64,000 nt of DNA. It comes from Arenibacter troitsensis (GTDB taxonomy: Bacteria; Bacteroidota; Bacteroidia; Flavobacteriales; Flavobacteriaceae). Positions 9,587 through 19,569 of this stretch are shown in pieces; positions within the stretch are counted from its first letter, which is position 1, and each line of letters begins with the position of its first letter. The stretch lies in NCBI RefSeq assembly GCF_900177645.1, contig NZ_FXAO01000014.1, positions 1-64,000 of the forward strand. The letters are read 5' to 3'. The notes under the pieces were generated by a model. The model was not told the origin of the DNA and did no database searches. It saw nothing but the letters and a program-made list of their open reading frames with translations. The translations under genes and the position numbers were made by a program.

Positions 9587-10123
9587 ACTCCAAATTCTTT
9601 AAAATTAGCCATAAGGGTTAACATGTTACCCAACATATAAAGTTGGTAACATGTGTTCCTATTAATAAAATGTTGGGAGGTAAAATTATGGATGTTTATA
9701 AAACAGGAGAAGTTCATATTGTTCTATTGTTCAACAATACGTGTCAAATACTATGGCCCACCAACTCCTTCGCAACATATTGAACTAGGTTGACAGAGGA
9801 CTAGTGGTAAAATAGTGTATGGATAGGAAGTTACCCGATCAACCCAACACTGATAACCTCATTAAATATCTTCAATTACCAAACTAGGGGAAACTTGGAA
9901 AGACGCACTATGACCAATAAATTAGACCTCGAATGCATGAACGTTGAAAATAGCCTTGAGACATAAGGTCATCCCTAATTCAAGGGATTTAAAATTTCCT
10001 CTATGGATTTGAATAAAATTACCAGGTGAACAATAACTTTAAGATAGTGCAAGTAGCATTTCCAATCAAAAGAGGAGCTATTGAAGGATACCAGTGGAAA
10101 TTGGACATTTCAAAGATATATCT
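9587..10123. other. Non-coding gap between the FG-GAP gene and the Lrp-type gene
   Basis: This 537-base stretch holds no convincing gene; it would contain the promoter of the FG-GAP/haloperoxidase unit. Its only clear structure is the hairpin at 9621-9654. Confidence 0.6.
9621..9654 (-). promoter_or_regulatory. Imperfect palindrome upstream of the FG-GAP gene
   Basis: ACATGTTACCCAAC (9621-9634) pairs with GTTGGTAACATGT (9642-9654) with one bulged base and a seven-base loop. It lies 35-68 bases before the minus-strand start at 9586, so it is either an operator or a 5'-UTR hairpin. There is no T run after it. Confidence 0.5.
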
Positions 10124-10585
10124 TTAAATCGGCACTGAATAGGTATTTTTTATTTCGCCCATAACAAAAGTACTGTGGGCACTTCCTATATTTTCTATTT
10201 CACCTAGGTGATTTAGAACAAAGTCTTGATAATGCTTCATATCCTTTACCATAACTTTTAATAAAAAATCATAATCTCCGGATACATTGTAACATTCTGT
10301 AACTTCATTAATTGCTAAGATATCCTTCACGAACTTATGACCAATTTCACGGGTGTGCTGTTTTAGGGTAATATTACAAAACACAATTAGGCCCTTATCC
10401 AGTTTTTCCGCATCAAGGACAGCGACAAATTTTTTTATATAGCCATTTTTCTCCAAGCGCTTTACCCTCTCAAATACGGGAGTGGTGGATAAATTTACCT
10501 TATTCGACAATTCTTTGGTCGTTAAATTGGAATTGGTCTGTAATAATTTCAATATCTGATAATCAATCTTATCCAAATCGTTCAT
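10124..10585 (-). CDS. Lrp/AsnC-family transcriptional regulator
   Basis: A protein of about 153 residues if translation starts at 10585 (MNDLDKIDYQIL), which matches the usual Lrp N-terminus; an in-frame ATG at 10624 would add 13 residues. The N-terminal winged helix-turn-helix (about 1-60) includes the typical run KELSNKVNLSTTPVFERVKRL. The C-terminal RAM/ligand-binding domain (about 65-150) includes ECYNVSGDYDFLLKV, where the G-x-x-D pattern marks the effector pocket. Family members sense amino acids and bind palindromic operators. It is divergent from metE, and a perfect inverted repeat sits between the two, which suggests control of methionine synthesis and of itself (inference). Confidence 0.9.
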   Translation of the reverse strand: MNDLDKIDYQILKLLQTNSNLTTKELSNKVNLSTTPVFERVKRLEKNGYIKKFVAVLDAEKLDKGLIVFCNITLKQHTREIGHKFVKDILAINEVTECYNVSGDYDFLLKVMVKDMKHYQDFVLNHLGEIENIGSAHSTFVMGEIKNTYSVPI

Positions 10586-10667
10586 AGAATATTTTTCTGT
10601 TAATTGATTAATAATCCATTTCAAAAGATAAAAACACTAAAACATTAATATAAAATAGTGATTTCAT

Positions 10668-10689
10668 CTAAATTTTGATTCAAATTTAG
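10668..10689. promoter_or_regulatory. Candidate Lrp-type operator between lrp-like gene and metE
   Basis: A perfect eight-base inverted repeat with a six-base spacer (CTAAATTT at 10668-10675, AAATTTAG at 10682-10689). It sits 53 bases before the metE start and 82 bases before the regulator start. The size and the A/T-rich dyad fit an Lrp/AsnC dimer site; binding is inferred. Confidence 0.5.
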
Positions 10690-10742
10690 AATTTATAATC
10701 CAAAGTTTAAGCTTTGTATGGAATTATAAATAATCATTATAT

Positions 10743-13070
10743 ATGAAAACAAACCTATTAGGTTACCCTAGAATTGGCGCCAAGAGAGAGTTAAAAAAAG
10801 CCTTGGAAAAATATTGGAAAGGGGAAATCACTGCAACAGAATTACATCAAGTCGGTCAAGCAATTCGTAAGGAAAACTGGTTAATGCACAAAGAAGCGGG
10901 AATAGATTTGATTCCATCCAATGATTTTTCTTTATACGACCAGGTATTGGATGCAACCATGGCCTACGGTAATATTCCCACTAGATACTCAGAAATTAAA
11001 AGAAGTAAATCGGATTTGGACCTTTATTTTGCCATGGCAAGGGGGCTACAAAAAGATAATTACGATGTAACCGCATTAGAAATGACCAAATGGTTTGATA
11101 CCAATTATCATTATCTGGTCCCTGAGTTTTCAAAGGATCAATCCTTTGAACTGTACTCCACAAAAGCTGTTGATGAATTCAAGGAAGCCCTATCCCTGGG
11201 AGTATTGACCAAGCCAGTCTTAATTTCCCCTGTCACATATCTTTATCTTGGCAAGGAAAAGGAGGACGGGTTCCACCGAATGGACCTTTTGGATTCTTTG
11301 ACACCTATCTTTTTTGAATTATTGGAACAATTGATCTCTGCCGGTGCAAAATACATTCAATTGGACGAACCCTGTTTAGCACTTGATCTTGATGACAGGG
11401 AAAGGAATGCAATAAAAAAATTATACTTAAATATTGCCCAGAAGTTCCCCCAACTTAATGTCATATTAACCAATTATTTTGATTGTTATGGCGACAATTT
11501 AGAAACAGTTCTGCAACTTCCGGTATATGCACTGCACTTGGATCTAGTAAGATGTCCATTACAATTGAATGATATCTTGGAGTCGGAACTGTACACAGGA
11601 CAACAGATACTTTCCTTAGGGGTTGTCGACGGCAGAAACATTTGGAAAAACAATTTTGATAAAGCTTTGACCTTAATTGACAAAGCCAAAGAACATGTTG
11701 CCCATGAAAAGATTTGGATAGCTGGTTCCTGTTCCTTTTTACATACCCCGTACGATTTGGACCTAGAGGAGGATGAGGAAAATCTACCGACAAAAATTAA
11801 ACAGTGGATGGCATTCTCCAAACAGAAACTTAGGGAGTTGGCAAGCTTAAGCCAATTGGCTTCTGACATTCCCTCAGAAAAAGCAGCTGTAGCATTGATA
11901 AATAATAGGCGGCAGTTTATAGAAAAACAAAACTCGTCACTAATTCATCATCCGCGGACCAAACAAAGGGTACAATCATTGACAGAGATAGATAAGCAGC
12001 GAAAAAACAGCTTTGGTATTCGTCAAGAGAAACAAAAACAGGAACTGAATCTTCCTTTATTTCCCACGACCACCATTGGATCGTTTCCCCAAACAAAAGC
12101 GGTAAGAGCTTGCCGGGGAAAATTGAAAAGAAATACTATCACCCAAGAGGAATATGATGAATTCATTCGAAAAGAAACTGAAAACACCATCCGATTTCAA
12201 GAAAATATTGGATTGGACGTCCTAGTTCATGGCGAATTTGAAAGAAACGACATGGTGGAGTATTTCGGGGAAAAGTTAAAGGGTTTTGTATTCTCAAGTA
12301 ATGGTTGGGTACAAAGTTACGGCAGTCGATGTGTAAAACCTCCGATAATATATGGAGATATCCATAGGAATGAGCCTATGACGGTTAAATGGACAACATT
12401 TGCACAATCATTGACCAAAAAGCCAGTAAAAGGTATGCTTACAGGTCCTGTTACTATCTTACAGTGGTCTTTTGTAAGGGATGACCAACCTCGGTCCACG
12501 ACCTGTAAACAAATAGCTTTGGCCATAAGGGACGAAGTTGCGGACTTGGAGAAAGCTGGAATAAAGATCATTCAAATTGACGAACCAGCCATAAGGGAAG
12601 GGTTGCCCCTAAGGCGCGAGCAATGGACCTTCTATTTGGATTGGGCCGTTGACTGCTTCAGACTGGCGTCATGTGGAGTAGAGGATAGGACACAGATACA
12701 CACCCATATGTGTTATTCAGAATTCAATGATATCATACAAAACATTTCGGATATGGATGCCGATGTGATAACCATAGAAACCTCAAGATCGGAGATGGAA
12801 CTATTGGATGCATTTGTCCAATTCAAATATCCGAATGAAATAGGGCCAGGTGTTTACGATATCCACTCTTCAAGGGTTCCCAACGAGGAGGAAATGGAAT
12901 ATTTATTGCAAAAAGCAACGAAACTTTTGCCCATTGAAAATCTATGGGTTAATCCGGATTGCGGTTTAAAGACAAGGGAATGGCCTGAAACTGAATCCGC
13001 CTTGATCAATTTAGTAAAAGTTGCAAAAAAAATGCGGGCCAAATCAATAGCTACTCCTTTCGTAGAGTAG
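10743..13070 (+). CDS. metE: Cobalamin-independent methionine synthase
   Basis: The enzyme transfers the methyl group of 5-methyltetrahydropteroyl-triglutamate to homocysteine, the last step of methionine synthesis, in the cytoplasm. At 775 residues it has the usual full length and two-barrel layout: N-terminal MetE domain (about 1-320, starting LGYPRIGAKRELKKALE) and C-terminal catalytic domain (about 430-770, PTTTIGSFPQT). The zinc ligands are all present with family spacing: His655, Cys657, Glu679 and Cys740. It is a single-gene unit with a terminator directly after it. It is divergent from the Lrp-type regulator and probably controlled by it. Confidence 0.97.
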   Translation: MKTNLLGYPRIGAKRELKKALEKYWKGEITATELHQVGQAIRKENWLMHKEAGIDLIPSNDFSLYDQVLDATMAYGNIPTRYSEIKRSKSDLDLYFAMARGLQKDNYDVTALEMTKWFDTNYHYLVPEFSKDQSFELYSTKAVDEFKEALSLGVLTKPVLISPVTYLYLGKEKEDGFHRMDLLDSLTPIFFELLEQLISAGAKYIQLDEPCLALDLDDRERNAIKKLYLNIAQKFPQLNVILTNYFDCYGDNLETVLQLPVYALHLDLVRCPLQLNDILESELYTGQQILSLGVVDGRNIWKNNFDKALTLIDKAKEHVAHEKIWIAGSCSFLHTPYDLDLEEDEENLPTKIKQWMAFSKQKLRELASLSQLASDIPSEKAAVALINNRRQFIEKQNSSLIHHPRTKQRVQSLTEIDKQRKNSFGIRQEKQKQELNLPLFPTTTIGSFPQTKAVRACRGKLKRNTITQEEYDEFIRKETENTIRFQENIGLDVLVHGEFERNDMVEYFGEKLKGFVFSSNGWVQSYGSRCVKPPIIYGDIHRNEPMTVKWTTFAQSLTKKPVKGMLTGPVTILQWSFVRDDQPRSTTCKQIALAIRDEVADLEKAGIKIIQIDEPAIREGLPLRREQWTFYLDWAVDCFRLASCGVEDRTQIHTHMCYSEFNDIIQNISDMDADVITIETSRSEMELLDAFVQFKYPNEIGPGVYDIHSSRVPNEEEMEYLLQKATKLLPIENLWVNPDCGLKTREWPETESALINLVKVAKKMRAKSIATPFVE

Positions 13071-13433
13071 CATCCAAAAGATATTTAGCGGTAATCAAAC
13101 TGGTAAATCCCCTAAAAAAAATTTAGGGGATTTAACTTTTATAGCCTATTCTAACCTGATTTTTCAAAGAATTCCAATACTAAAGCCAATTACGAATTAA
13201 AAAATATTCTCTAGGTTCATGGCGGTTGACTTTGGCAAGAACCATTGTAATGCAATAATGCAATAAAATATATTACACCCTTTTAAGAACATAAGTATCT
13301 TTTCTAGATCATTTCGATTAATTGGGGGCTAATCCGAAACCACTTATTTTCAAACCATTGATAAGTGGTGATTCTGATTATTTTGTTTCTAACAAAGGTT
13401 ACTTATATTTACAACCCTTAAATCCCCCGAACC
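13071..13433. other. Gap between metE and the hybrid kinase gene
   Basis: This 363-base stretch holds the metE terminator and then A/T-rich sequence that must contain the promoter of the following kinase gene. A small tandem repeat (AATGCAAT twice, 13249-13264) is present. I see no gene. Confidence 0.6.
13105..13140 (+). terminator. Terminator after metE
   Basis: A 12-base stem (AAATCCCCTAAA at 13105-13116 with TTTAGGGGATTT at 13122-13133) is followed by a T-rich run. It starts 35 bases after the metE stop codon. Confidence 0.85.
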
Positions 13434-15104
13434 ATGACCGAATTCTCTAGGAGAAGAGTACAACTTGTCCTTACACTTTCATTACTGACCACGATAATTT
13501 CCTTTGTTTGGTTCTTAATAGCTCGGAGCCTTGATATGCATGAATTGAGTGTTTACCTCATTGCGGCCACTCCCTTTTTTATCCTTTCTGCCATTATTTC
13601 AAAAATGGGAAATCTCACCTTGGCCAGATGCATCTATCTAATCATTTTCAATTTAGGTGTAGCACTGACCTCTTCTTTTGTTGGTAAGGCCGGAAGTGCA
13701 GAATTTATTTTGTTATTTTCAATGGGATTGCCATTTCTATGGTTTTCGTTTAGGAGGGAAAAACCCCATATAGTTTTATTCTCAGGGCTTTCCTTGATTT
13801 TTTGGTTTTTACTGTACTTCACGAATTTTGATCTTTTCACCACTGACCATATGGATGTGGAAATGGCAGGATTGTATATTTACCCACTTTCCATTTTGAC
13901 AACTATTTTCTTGGTTACATTTCAATTAATATATTTCTCCTTTATAAACAATGGATTTTATTCGAAAATACACCATCAAAGGGAAGAGGCCATAGAGGAG
14001 TCCAATGCCAAATCCAAGTTTTTGAGTATGATGAGCCATGAGATAAGGACTCCACTCAATGCTATTACCGGTCTCTCCCATATATTGGGCGATACTAATC
14101 CAAGGGAGGATCAAAAGGAGAATATAGATGCCTTGAATTATTCCGGAAAAATATTGCTGAACCTACTCAACAATGTTCTGGACTTCAGTAAAATGGAATC
14201 TACCAAAATTGAGCTAGACCCCATTCCTACCAACATAATGGCTGCAGTGAGGCAGATAAAAAAGATTCACGAGCCAAGTTGTTTGCGCAAAGGCATCCAA
14301 ATGGATTTGGAAATTGATGAAGATTTACCGAATGTTTGGTTGGATATCGTACGTTTCAATCAGGTCATCAACAACCTCATTTCCAACGCTATAAAGTTTA
14401 CTGACCAGGGACGTGTAATTTTAAAAATTGTAAACCATGGTGAATTCGATGGTAAGGTTATCATAGGAACTGAAATCGAAGATACTGGAATAGGTATTCC
14501 ATTTGAGCTACAAGAAAAAATTTGGCAGGCTTTTACCCAGGCCTCAAGCAGTACGAACCGTTTATATGGAGGTACCGGTCTAGGTTTACCAATTGTAAAA
14601 AATATCGTTGAAGCTATGGGATCCACGGTAAAGGTTGAAAGTAAATCCGGAGTAGGAAGTCGTTTTTATTTTAATTTGGAATTAAAATTGGCTTCGAGTA
14701 TAGAGTTGGAACAAACTATCAATAAAAAGGTTCACGATTTAAAAGGCAAAAAAATATTGTTGGTGGAGGACAATCTAATCAACGTGATGGTTGCCAAACA
14801 GATACTGGAAAAAGCCAATTTGAATGTTGAAGTAGCTTATAACGGGCAAAATGCAGTCGATATGGTTAAGGAGAACGACTACGATGCCGTTCTGATGGAC
14901 ATACAAATGCCAGTAATGGATGGCTATACGGCTTCCAGGGAAATTAGAAAATTCAATACCTCAATCCCAATCATGGCCCTATCGGCATCTGTCTTTCTAG
15001 AGGTCAAAAACAAAATTATGCAAAGTGGTATGAACGGTTTTATATTCAAACCTTTTGATCCTGAAGACCTGCTCAATAAAATAGAGGAAGCTATAAGCAC
15101 TTAG
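13434..15104 (+). CDS. Membrane hybrid histidine kinase with C-terminal receiver
   Basis: A 556-residue protein. About six hydrophobic segments fill residues 10-180 and form an integral-membrane sensor with no large periplasmic domain. A HisKA domain follows with His202 in SHEIRTPLNAI. The HATPase domain (about 300-420) has N-box NNLISNAIKF, EDTGIGIP and GGTGLGLPI. The receiver (about 435-555) has phosphoacceptor Asp489 in LMDIQMPVMDG and the conserved Lys in FKPFD. It would autophosphorylate and pass phosphate to its own receiver. It has no DNA-binding domain, so an HPt or DHp partner is expected. It is transcribed alone, tail to tail with the 1399-residue PAS protein. Its signal is unknown. 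Confidence 0.93.
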   Translation: MTEFSRRRVQLVLTLSLLTTIISFVWFLIARSLDMHELSVYLIAATPFFILSAIISKMGNLTLARCIYLIIFNLGVALTSSFVGKAGSAEFILLFSMGLPFLWFSFRREKPHIVLFSGLSLIFWFLLYFTNFDLFTTDHMDVEMAGLYIYPLSILTTIFLVTFQLIYFSFINNGFYSKIHHQREEAIEESNAKSKFLSMMSHEIRTPLNAITGLSHILGDTNPREDQKENIDALNYSGKILLNLLNNVLDFSKMESTKIELDPIPTNIMAAVRQIKKIHEPSCLRKGIQMDLEIDEDLPNVWLDIVRFNQVINNLISNAIKFTDQGRVILKIVNHGEFDGKVIIGTEIEDTGIGIPFELQEKIWQAFTQASSSTNRLYGGTGLGLPIVKNIVEAMGSTVKVESKSGVGSRFYFNLELKLASSIELEQTINKKVHDLKGKKILLVEDNLINVMVAKQILEKANLNVEVAYNGQNAVDMVKENDYDAVLMDIQMPVMDGYTASREIRKFNTSIPIMALSASVFLEVKNKIMQSGMNGFIFKPFDPEDLLNKIEEAIST

Positions 15105-15265
15105 ACATTGATAATAAATGGAATATCGAAGCCTAAAATGGATTAGAGTATTCATCTAATTATAATTTTGAAAATGGGTTGGGCAACCGATAAACTTCGT
15201 TTAAAAATATAGCCTATATCAGAGCTTAGTCCATTAGAACCGATAATGACCTACTAAGTTAGAAT

Positions 15266-18200
15266 TTATCGGGGGGGTCTATGATTTTGATTAGAAATAA
15301 CGGACTGGGATTTTTGTACAATTTCCTGAATTATGCCGTCCAATTCCGTGGCGGATTGGTATACATGATCAAGTAATTCATTCTTCTCCGTTTCATCCAC
15401 CATATTTTCATTGAACAGGTCTATTATCCCCATCAATCGGGCCAATGGGGCACGTACGACATGGGATTGTGTCCATGCTATTTCCCGCAATTTATCATTT
15501 TGCTGTTCAACAGCAATTTGGCTTTCCTTCATTTCGGTAATATTTCTAATATAAAGCGAGTAAGTATTCTCCGAATGATAAACACTAATTTCCAGCCATT
15601 CATTCAATACAGAAAAATATTCTTGAAAATATACAGATCCATCTGTCTTAATCGGTTTGTAATATTTTAAAAAGAAAACGGGGTCGACAATATTCCCAAG
15701 TGCTTTCCAGATATTGATGCCAATGATGTTTGCTCTTTGAACATTGAATAATTCCTCGGCCACCTTATTCCAATAGGTTACGTCCCAGTTATTATCGACA
15801 GAAATAAAGGCATCCCCGATACTTTCCAGAATACTATGTTTTTCATTATTGGCCAATTCCACTTTTAACTGTGACGTTTTAAGATCATTGATATCCTGGA
15901 AACTTCCAAAAATCCTTAGACAGTCGTCATCGATGAAATCAGGCTTTCCTATCATCCTGACCCATCGTTCATTTCCCTGAGCCGTAATTATTTCAATTTC
16001 CAAATCCCAAGATTCTCCCTTTTTTACTGCATTGTGCATATAGGATACAATGGTTTCCTTGGTTTCATTATCTCGGCAATATCCCAGTACGCTGTTAATG
16101 GTAGGAGAATAATTGTCATCCACTTCATGAATTTTTTTTGTCATTTCGGACCAATAGATATGACCGCTCTTTAAATTGAGCTCCCATGCACCAATAACCG
16201 CTAGATCCGTGACTTCATTAAGTATATTTTTAAGTTCCTTGTTCTCCGTAATATCTTTTGCGACTGCATAAATTGCATCCTCCTCAGGGATCGGTCTTGC
16301 CGTCCAACTAAGCCATATAGTTTCCCCGCTTTTGGTTATATAGCGGTTTTCAAAGTATTTATAGGAATTACCCTTATACAAAAACAATTGTTGGTTTCTT
16401 GTTTTTTCACGATCTTCAGGATGGACAAACTCAATAATTTTTTTAGAAAGCAATTCTTCCTCGGTATACCCTAAGAGTTTTGAAGTGGCAGGGTTAATTT
16501 TTTTGAAATATCCGTCATAACTGGCCTTACACAAAACATCGGGGGCAAAACTAAAAATTCGGTCGAGTTCATTTTCAAGGAGTTTACGATTTATTTCCGC
16601 GGCCAGATGATTCGAGAACTCCTGATGGTGACTTTCTTGTAAAATTAAGGGCTTTGATTCAGAGTCCAGACCTATAATAAGAACACCAAAAACATTTTCT
16701 TTGTGAATGAGTGGTATGCCGACGAGACTCAGTATTTGAGGATCTTCGCCAGGTAAACTTGTCATAGCTCCATTTAATTCCCTGACATCCCATATTTCCA
16801 TAGCCATGTTTTGCCATACGGCATCTGCCAGCCTTTCTGAATATTGAAAAATAGCTTCATTTCGTTCGCCATTGGGCGACAAGTTCTTCAGGTTGCTTTT
16901 TAAATTATGAACTAAGAATTTTAATTGCGTGTTCTCGCTATTGGGCAGCCAGATTTCACCGAGGGCATATTCTCCAAAATCGGACAAGTAACTTAAAACA
17001 CTTAATAAACAAGGTTTCAGTTCCTTTTCGTAACTGAACAATACACTTACATCTATTATTAATTTATTTAAAAGTTCCCTATTTTTTTGATCACTTACAT
17101 CCCGCTCAATGGCTATCCAATGTGTGAACCACCCATTTTCATCGGCAACTGGATTTAAGGACATGTTGGCCCAGTATTCCTTACCATTTTTTTTATAATT
17201 TACAATAGTAATCTCACATGGCTCCCATCGTCTCATGGCCCTGCTCAATCTTTTCAATTCAGTCTTATCGGATTTTGGTCCCTGAAGAATCCTAGGTGAT
17301 TTACCAATTACATCTTCAAAAGTATATCCTGTCATATTGGTAAAGGCGCTATTTACGTACAGAATCCTAGGTCCTGGACTATCGAATGGTTCTGCTTCCG
17401 TAATCAATACCGCGTCCTTTGTATTCGTTACTACCGATTCCAACAATTTTAAATGTTGTTCTTCCCTTTTTCGTTGGGTAATGTCCTGTACGGTGCCTTC
17501 GTATTTTTTATGTCCATTGTGCAAACTAATAATTGGCCGCCCAAGTTGATGTATCCATTTTAAAGAGTTGTTGGGCAATACAATTCTGTATACGAAATCA
17601 TAATTTATATTCTCGGATATTGCCTTTTTGTTTTGATCAACAAAGGCTTCACGATCGTCCGGATGAACAGTATCCAAAAAGGAATCATAATCCAGTGCAT
17701 TGGAATCCTTGTTTCTTTCCCAAATATTATACACTTCCTCTGAGAACGCTAAGGTTGAATCATCAAGGTTCCAATAGCCAAGTTTGGCAATGGCCGAGGC
17801 CCTTTTTAATTTTTGTTCCGATTGCTTTAGCTCTTCCAAATATTGTTCCCTCTCGCTTACATCGGTGCAATTGACCAGGATACATTTTACTCCATTAATG
17901 GTAACGTGCTGCCCGACAATCTCCATTTTCACCAGATCACCGTTCTTCTTTTTATGTAAATATATCCCAGAATTGAGGGTATCATCCTGCATTTGAAACT
18001 CCCTTATCCCTTGCAACAATTTAGAGATCTCATTCTTAGGTCTTAGGTCCATAGCGGTCATAGTCTTGAACTCTTCCCTTGAGTAACCATAAAAATTAAG
18101 CATGGCCTCATTTACATCCAAAATCAGTAAACTATCAATCTCTAGTATATATTTGGGATAGGGACTGGAATTGAAGAGCAAACGGTGCTTTTCCTCCGAA

Positions 18201-19465
18201 GCTTTAATCATTTTATTATGTAGGACCCTTTCTGTAATATCCCTGGCATTAATAACAATGCCTTGGATCATGGGGTCATCTTTCAAATTGATAAATAGAA
18301 TTTCTACCCATTTCCATTTACCATTTTTATGTTTAAAGCGGAAAGGTTTGGATACAAATGGTTCATTGGTCAAGAACTTTGAAAAATTATAGGCTACTTT
18401 CTCCTTTTCGGCCTCATGGACAAAACCAAAAAAGTTTTGGTCCATTAATTCTTCAGATGAATAACCCAATGCGGATTTCAATGTTGAGTTTACATAGGAA
18501 TAATTTCCTTTTTGGTCCACTATGGCCATCCAATTATAACCGGCTTGAATAACCGAGGTATACTTCGGATTTATAAGTTCAATTTGTTGCCAGACCTTTT
18601 TCTGGGTCGTTATATCCTGTATATCCCCTTCAAAGAAAATAAGTTCGTTATCATCATTGACTTTAGAATTGCTGACCTCGATATTAATAAAAACGAGATC
18701 TCCTGATTTATGTACAACCCTACATTCCAATTCATTGCGAAGAAAATTATTATTGTTCCACTCCTGCCAAATGGCCATCAATTTATCTTGATCCAAGAAA
18801 AAGACCAAGTCGACCCAATTATCTATAGAGGACAATTTTAGCTCATCTGATTTAAAGCCAAGCATTTCAAAGAACAGTGGGCTTAACCAAAGATTATTGG
18901 TGGTAACATCAAATTTCCAACTGGCTGTACCATTGACTTCCGAGTAGTTACCAAGGTTGATATTAATATTGTCAAAAAAGGCTTGGTGGGATTTAGGTTT
19001 TACCTTCTCAACCGGTGCACTAATTAACGGAACCGTCTGATTCGCCAAAGCCTTGATCAGTGCTGATTGATGCTTATTGAGCGTGATAGTCTTATGGGAA
19101 AAGAAACAAATAATTCCCACTGCCTTTTTGTAGGAATCCACCAATGGAGCTATAATCAAATGCTCGTTAGGGGCCCTATGGTTGTTAGCGGGAAGTTCCG
19201 TTTGCCTTTCATCTTCAGTACCTTTTAATTCCAATAATTCGTCAGGCGAATTTTCCAGATGATCCAGAATTTGTTTTTCCAAATAGGTTCCTGCATACTT
19301 GCCATTATCATCCTTTCCTGAGGTAATCGGCAACTTCAAAATTTCCATTTCGATCGCAGTCGAGTCCAGTATAAAAGATGCCAATTGGCAAATCTCGTTA
19401 TAGTTCCTTCGAGGAATTTCCAATACTGAAAACGTTGGGAGTGATTCTATTCTGTTCTTAAACAC
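15266..19465 (-). CDS. Multi-PAS/GAF sensor ending in an orphan DHp domain without ATPase
   Basis: A soluble 1399-residue protein. Approximate order: a GAF-like region (1-150), PAS (170-295), PAS (300-415), PAS (420-540), PAS (545-670), LOV-like PAS (675-790), GAF (800-955), PAS (965-1085), PAS (1090-1210), PAS (1215-1325), then a helical histidine-box segment (1325-1399). The box reads SHVVRAPLAR with His1335, and the protein ends about 64 residues later, before any HATPase domain. The LOV-like domain has GKSPRILQG where photoactive LOV domains have Cys, so it should not form a flavin adduct. The last GAF-PAS region is closely similar to part of the 1583-residue kinase nearby. It is likely a signalling partner, phosphotransfer protein or dimer scaffold rather than a kinase (inference). 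It is last in the minus-strand cluster. Confidence 0.85.
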   Translation of the reverse strand: MFKNRIESLPTFSVLEIPRRNYNEICQLASFILDSTAIEMEILKLPITSGKDDNGKYAGTYLEKQILDHLENSPDELLELKGTEDERQTELPANNHRAPNEHLIIAPLVDSYKKAVGIICFFSHKTITLNKHQSALIKALANQTVPLISAPVEKVKPKSHQAFFDNININLGNYSEVNGTASWKFDVTTNNLWLSPLFFEMLGFKSDELKLSSIDNWVDLVFFLDQDKLMAIWQEWNNNNFLRNELECRVVHKSGDLVFINIEVSNSKVNDDNELIFFEGDIQDITTQKKVWQQIELINPKYTSVIQAGYNWMAIVDQKGNYSYVNSTLKSALGYSSEELMDQNFFGFVHEAEKEKVAYNFSKFLTNEPFVSKPFRFKHKNGKWKWVEILFINLKDDPMIQGIVINARDITERVLHNKMIKASEEKHRLLFNSSPYPKYILEIDSLLILDVNEAMLNFYGYSREEFKTMTAMDLRPKNEISKLLQGIREFQMQDDTLNSGIYLHKKKNGDLVKMEIVGQHVTINGVKCILVNCTDVSEREQYLEELKQSEQKLKRASAIAKLGYWNLDDSTLAFSEEVYNIWERNKDSNALDYDSFLDTVHPDDREAFVDQNKKAISENINYDFVYRIVLPNNSLKWIHQLGRPIISLHNGHKKYEGTVQDITQRKREEQHLKLLESVVTNTKDAVLITEAEPFDSPGPRILYVNSAFTNMTGYTFEDVIGKSPRILQGPKSDKTELKRLSRAMRRWEPCEITIVNYKKNGKEYWANMSLNPVADENGWFTHWIAIERDVSDQKNRELLNKLIIDVSVLFSYEKELKPCLLSVLSYLSDFGEYALGEIWLPNSENTQLKFLVHNLKSNLKNLSPNGERNEAIFQYSERLADAVWQNMAMEIWDVRELNGAMTSLPGEDPQILSLVGIPLIHKENVFGVLIIGLDSESKPLILQESHHQEFSNHLAAEINRKLLENELDRIFSFAPDVLCKASYDGYFKKINPATSKLLGYTEEELLSKKIIEFVHPEDREKTRNQQLFLYKGNSYKYFENRYITKSGETIWLSWTARPIPEEDAIYAVAKDITENKELKNILNEVTDLAVIGAWELNLKSGHIYWSEMTKKIHEVDDNYSPTINSVLGYCRDNETKETIVSYMHNAVKKGESWDLEIEIITAQGNERWVRMIGKPDFIDDDCLRIFGSFQDINDLKTSQLKVELANNEKHSILESIGDAFISVDNNWDVTYWNKVAEELFNVQRANIIGINIWKALGNIVDPVFFLKYYKPIKTDGSVYFQEYFSVLNEWLEISVYHSENTYSLYIRNITEMKESQIAVEQQNDKLREIAWTQSHVVRAPLARLMGIIDLFNENMVDETEKNELLDHVYQSATELDGIIQEIVQKSQSVISNQNHRPPR

Positions 19466-19569
19466 TACATATTGCTTTTTGATTTAAAGAAACCATTTAA
19501 ATGAAACATCATTGATCAGTGTACTTTCAGATTACGAAATGCAAATTGCATTTTTAAATAACCTAAAAA

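Noticed and set aside
13249..13264. Tandem AATGCAAT repeat before the hybrid kinase
   Set aside because: Only two copies in A/T-rich sequence; too short to support a regulatory role.
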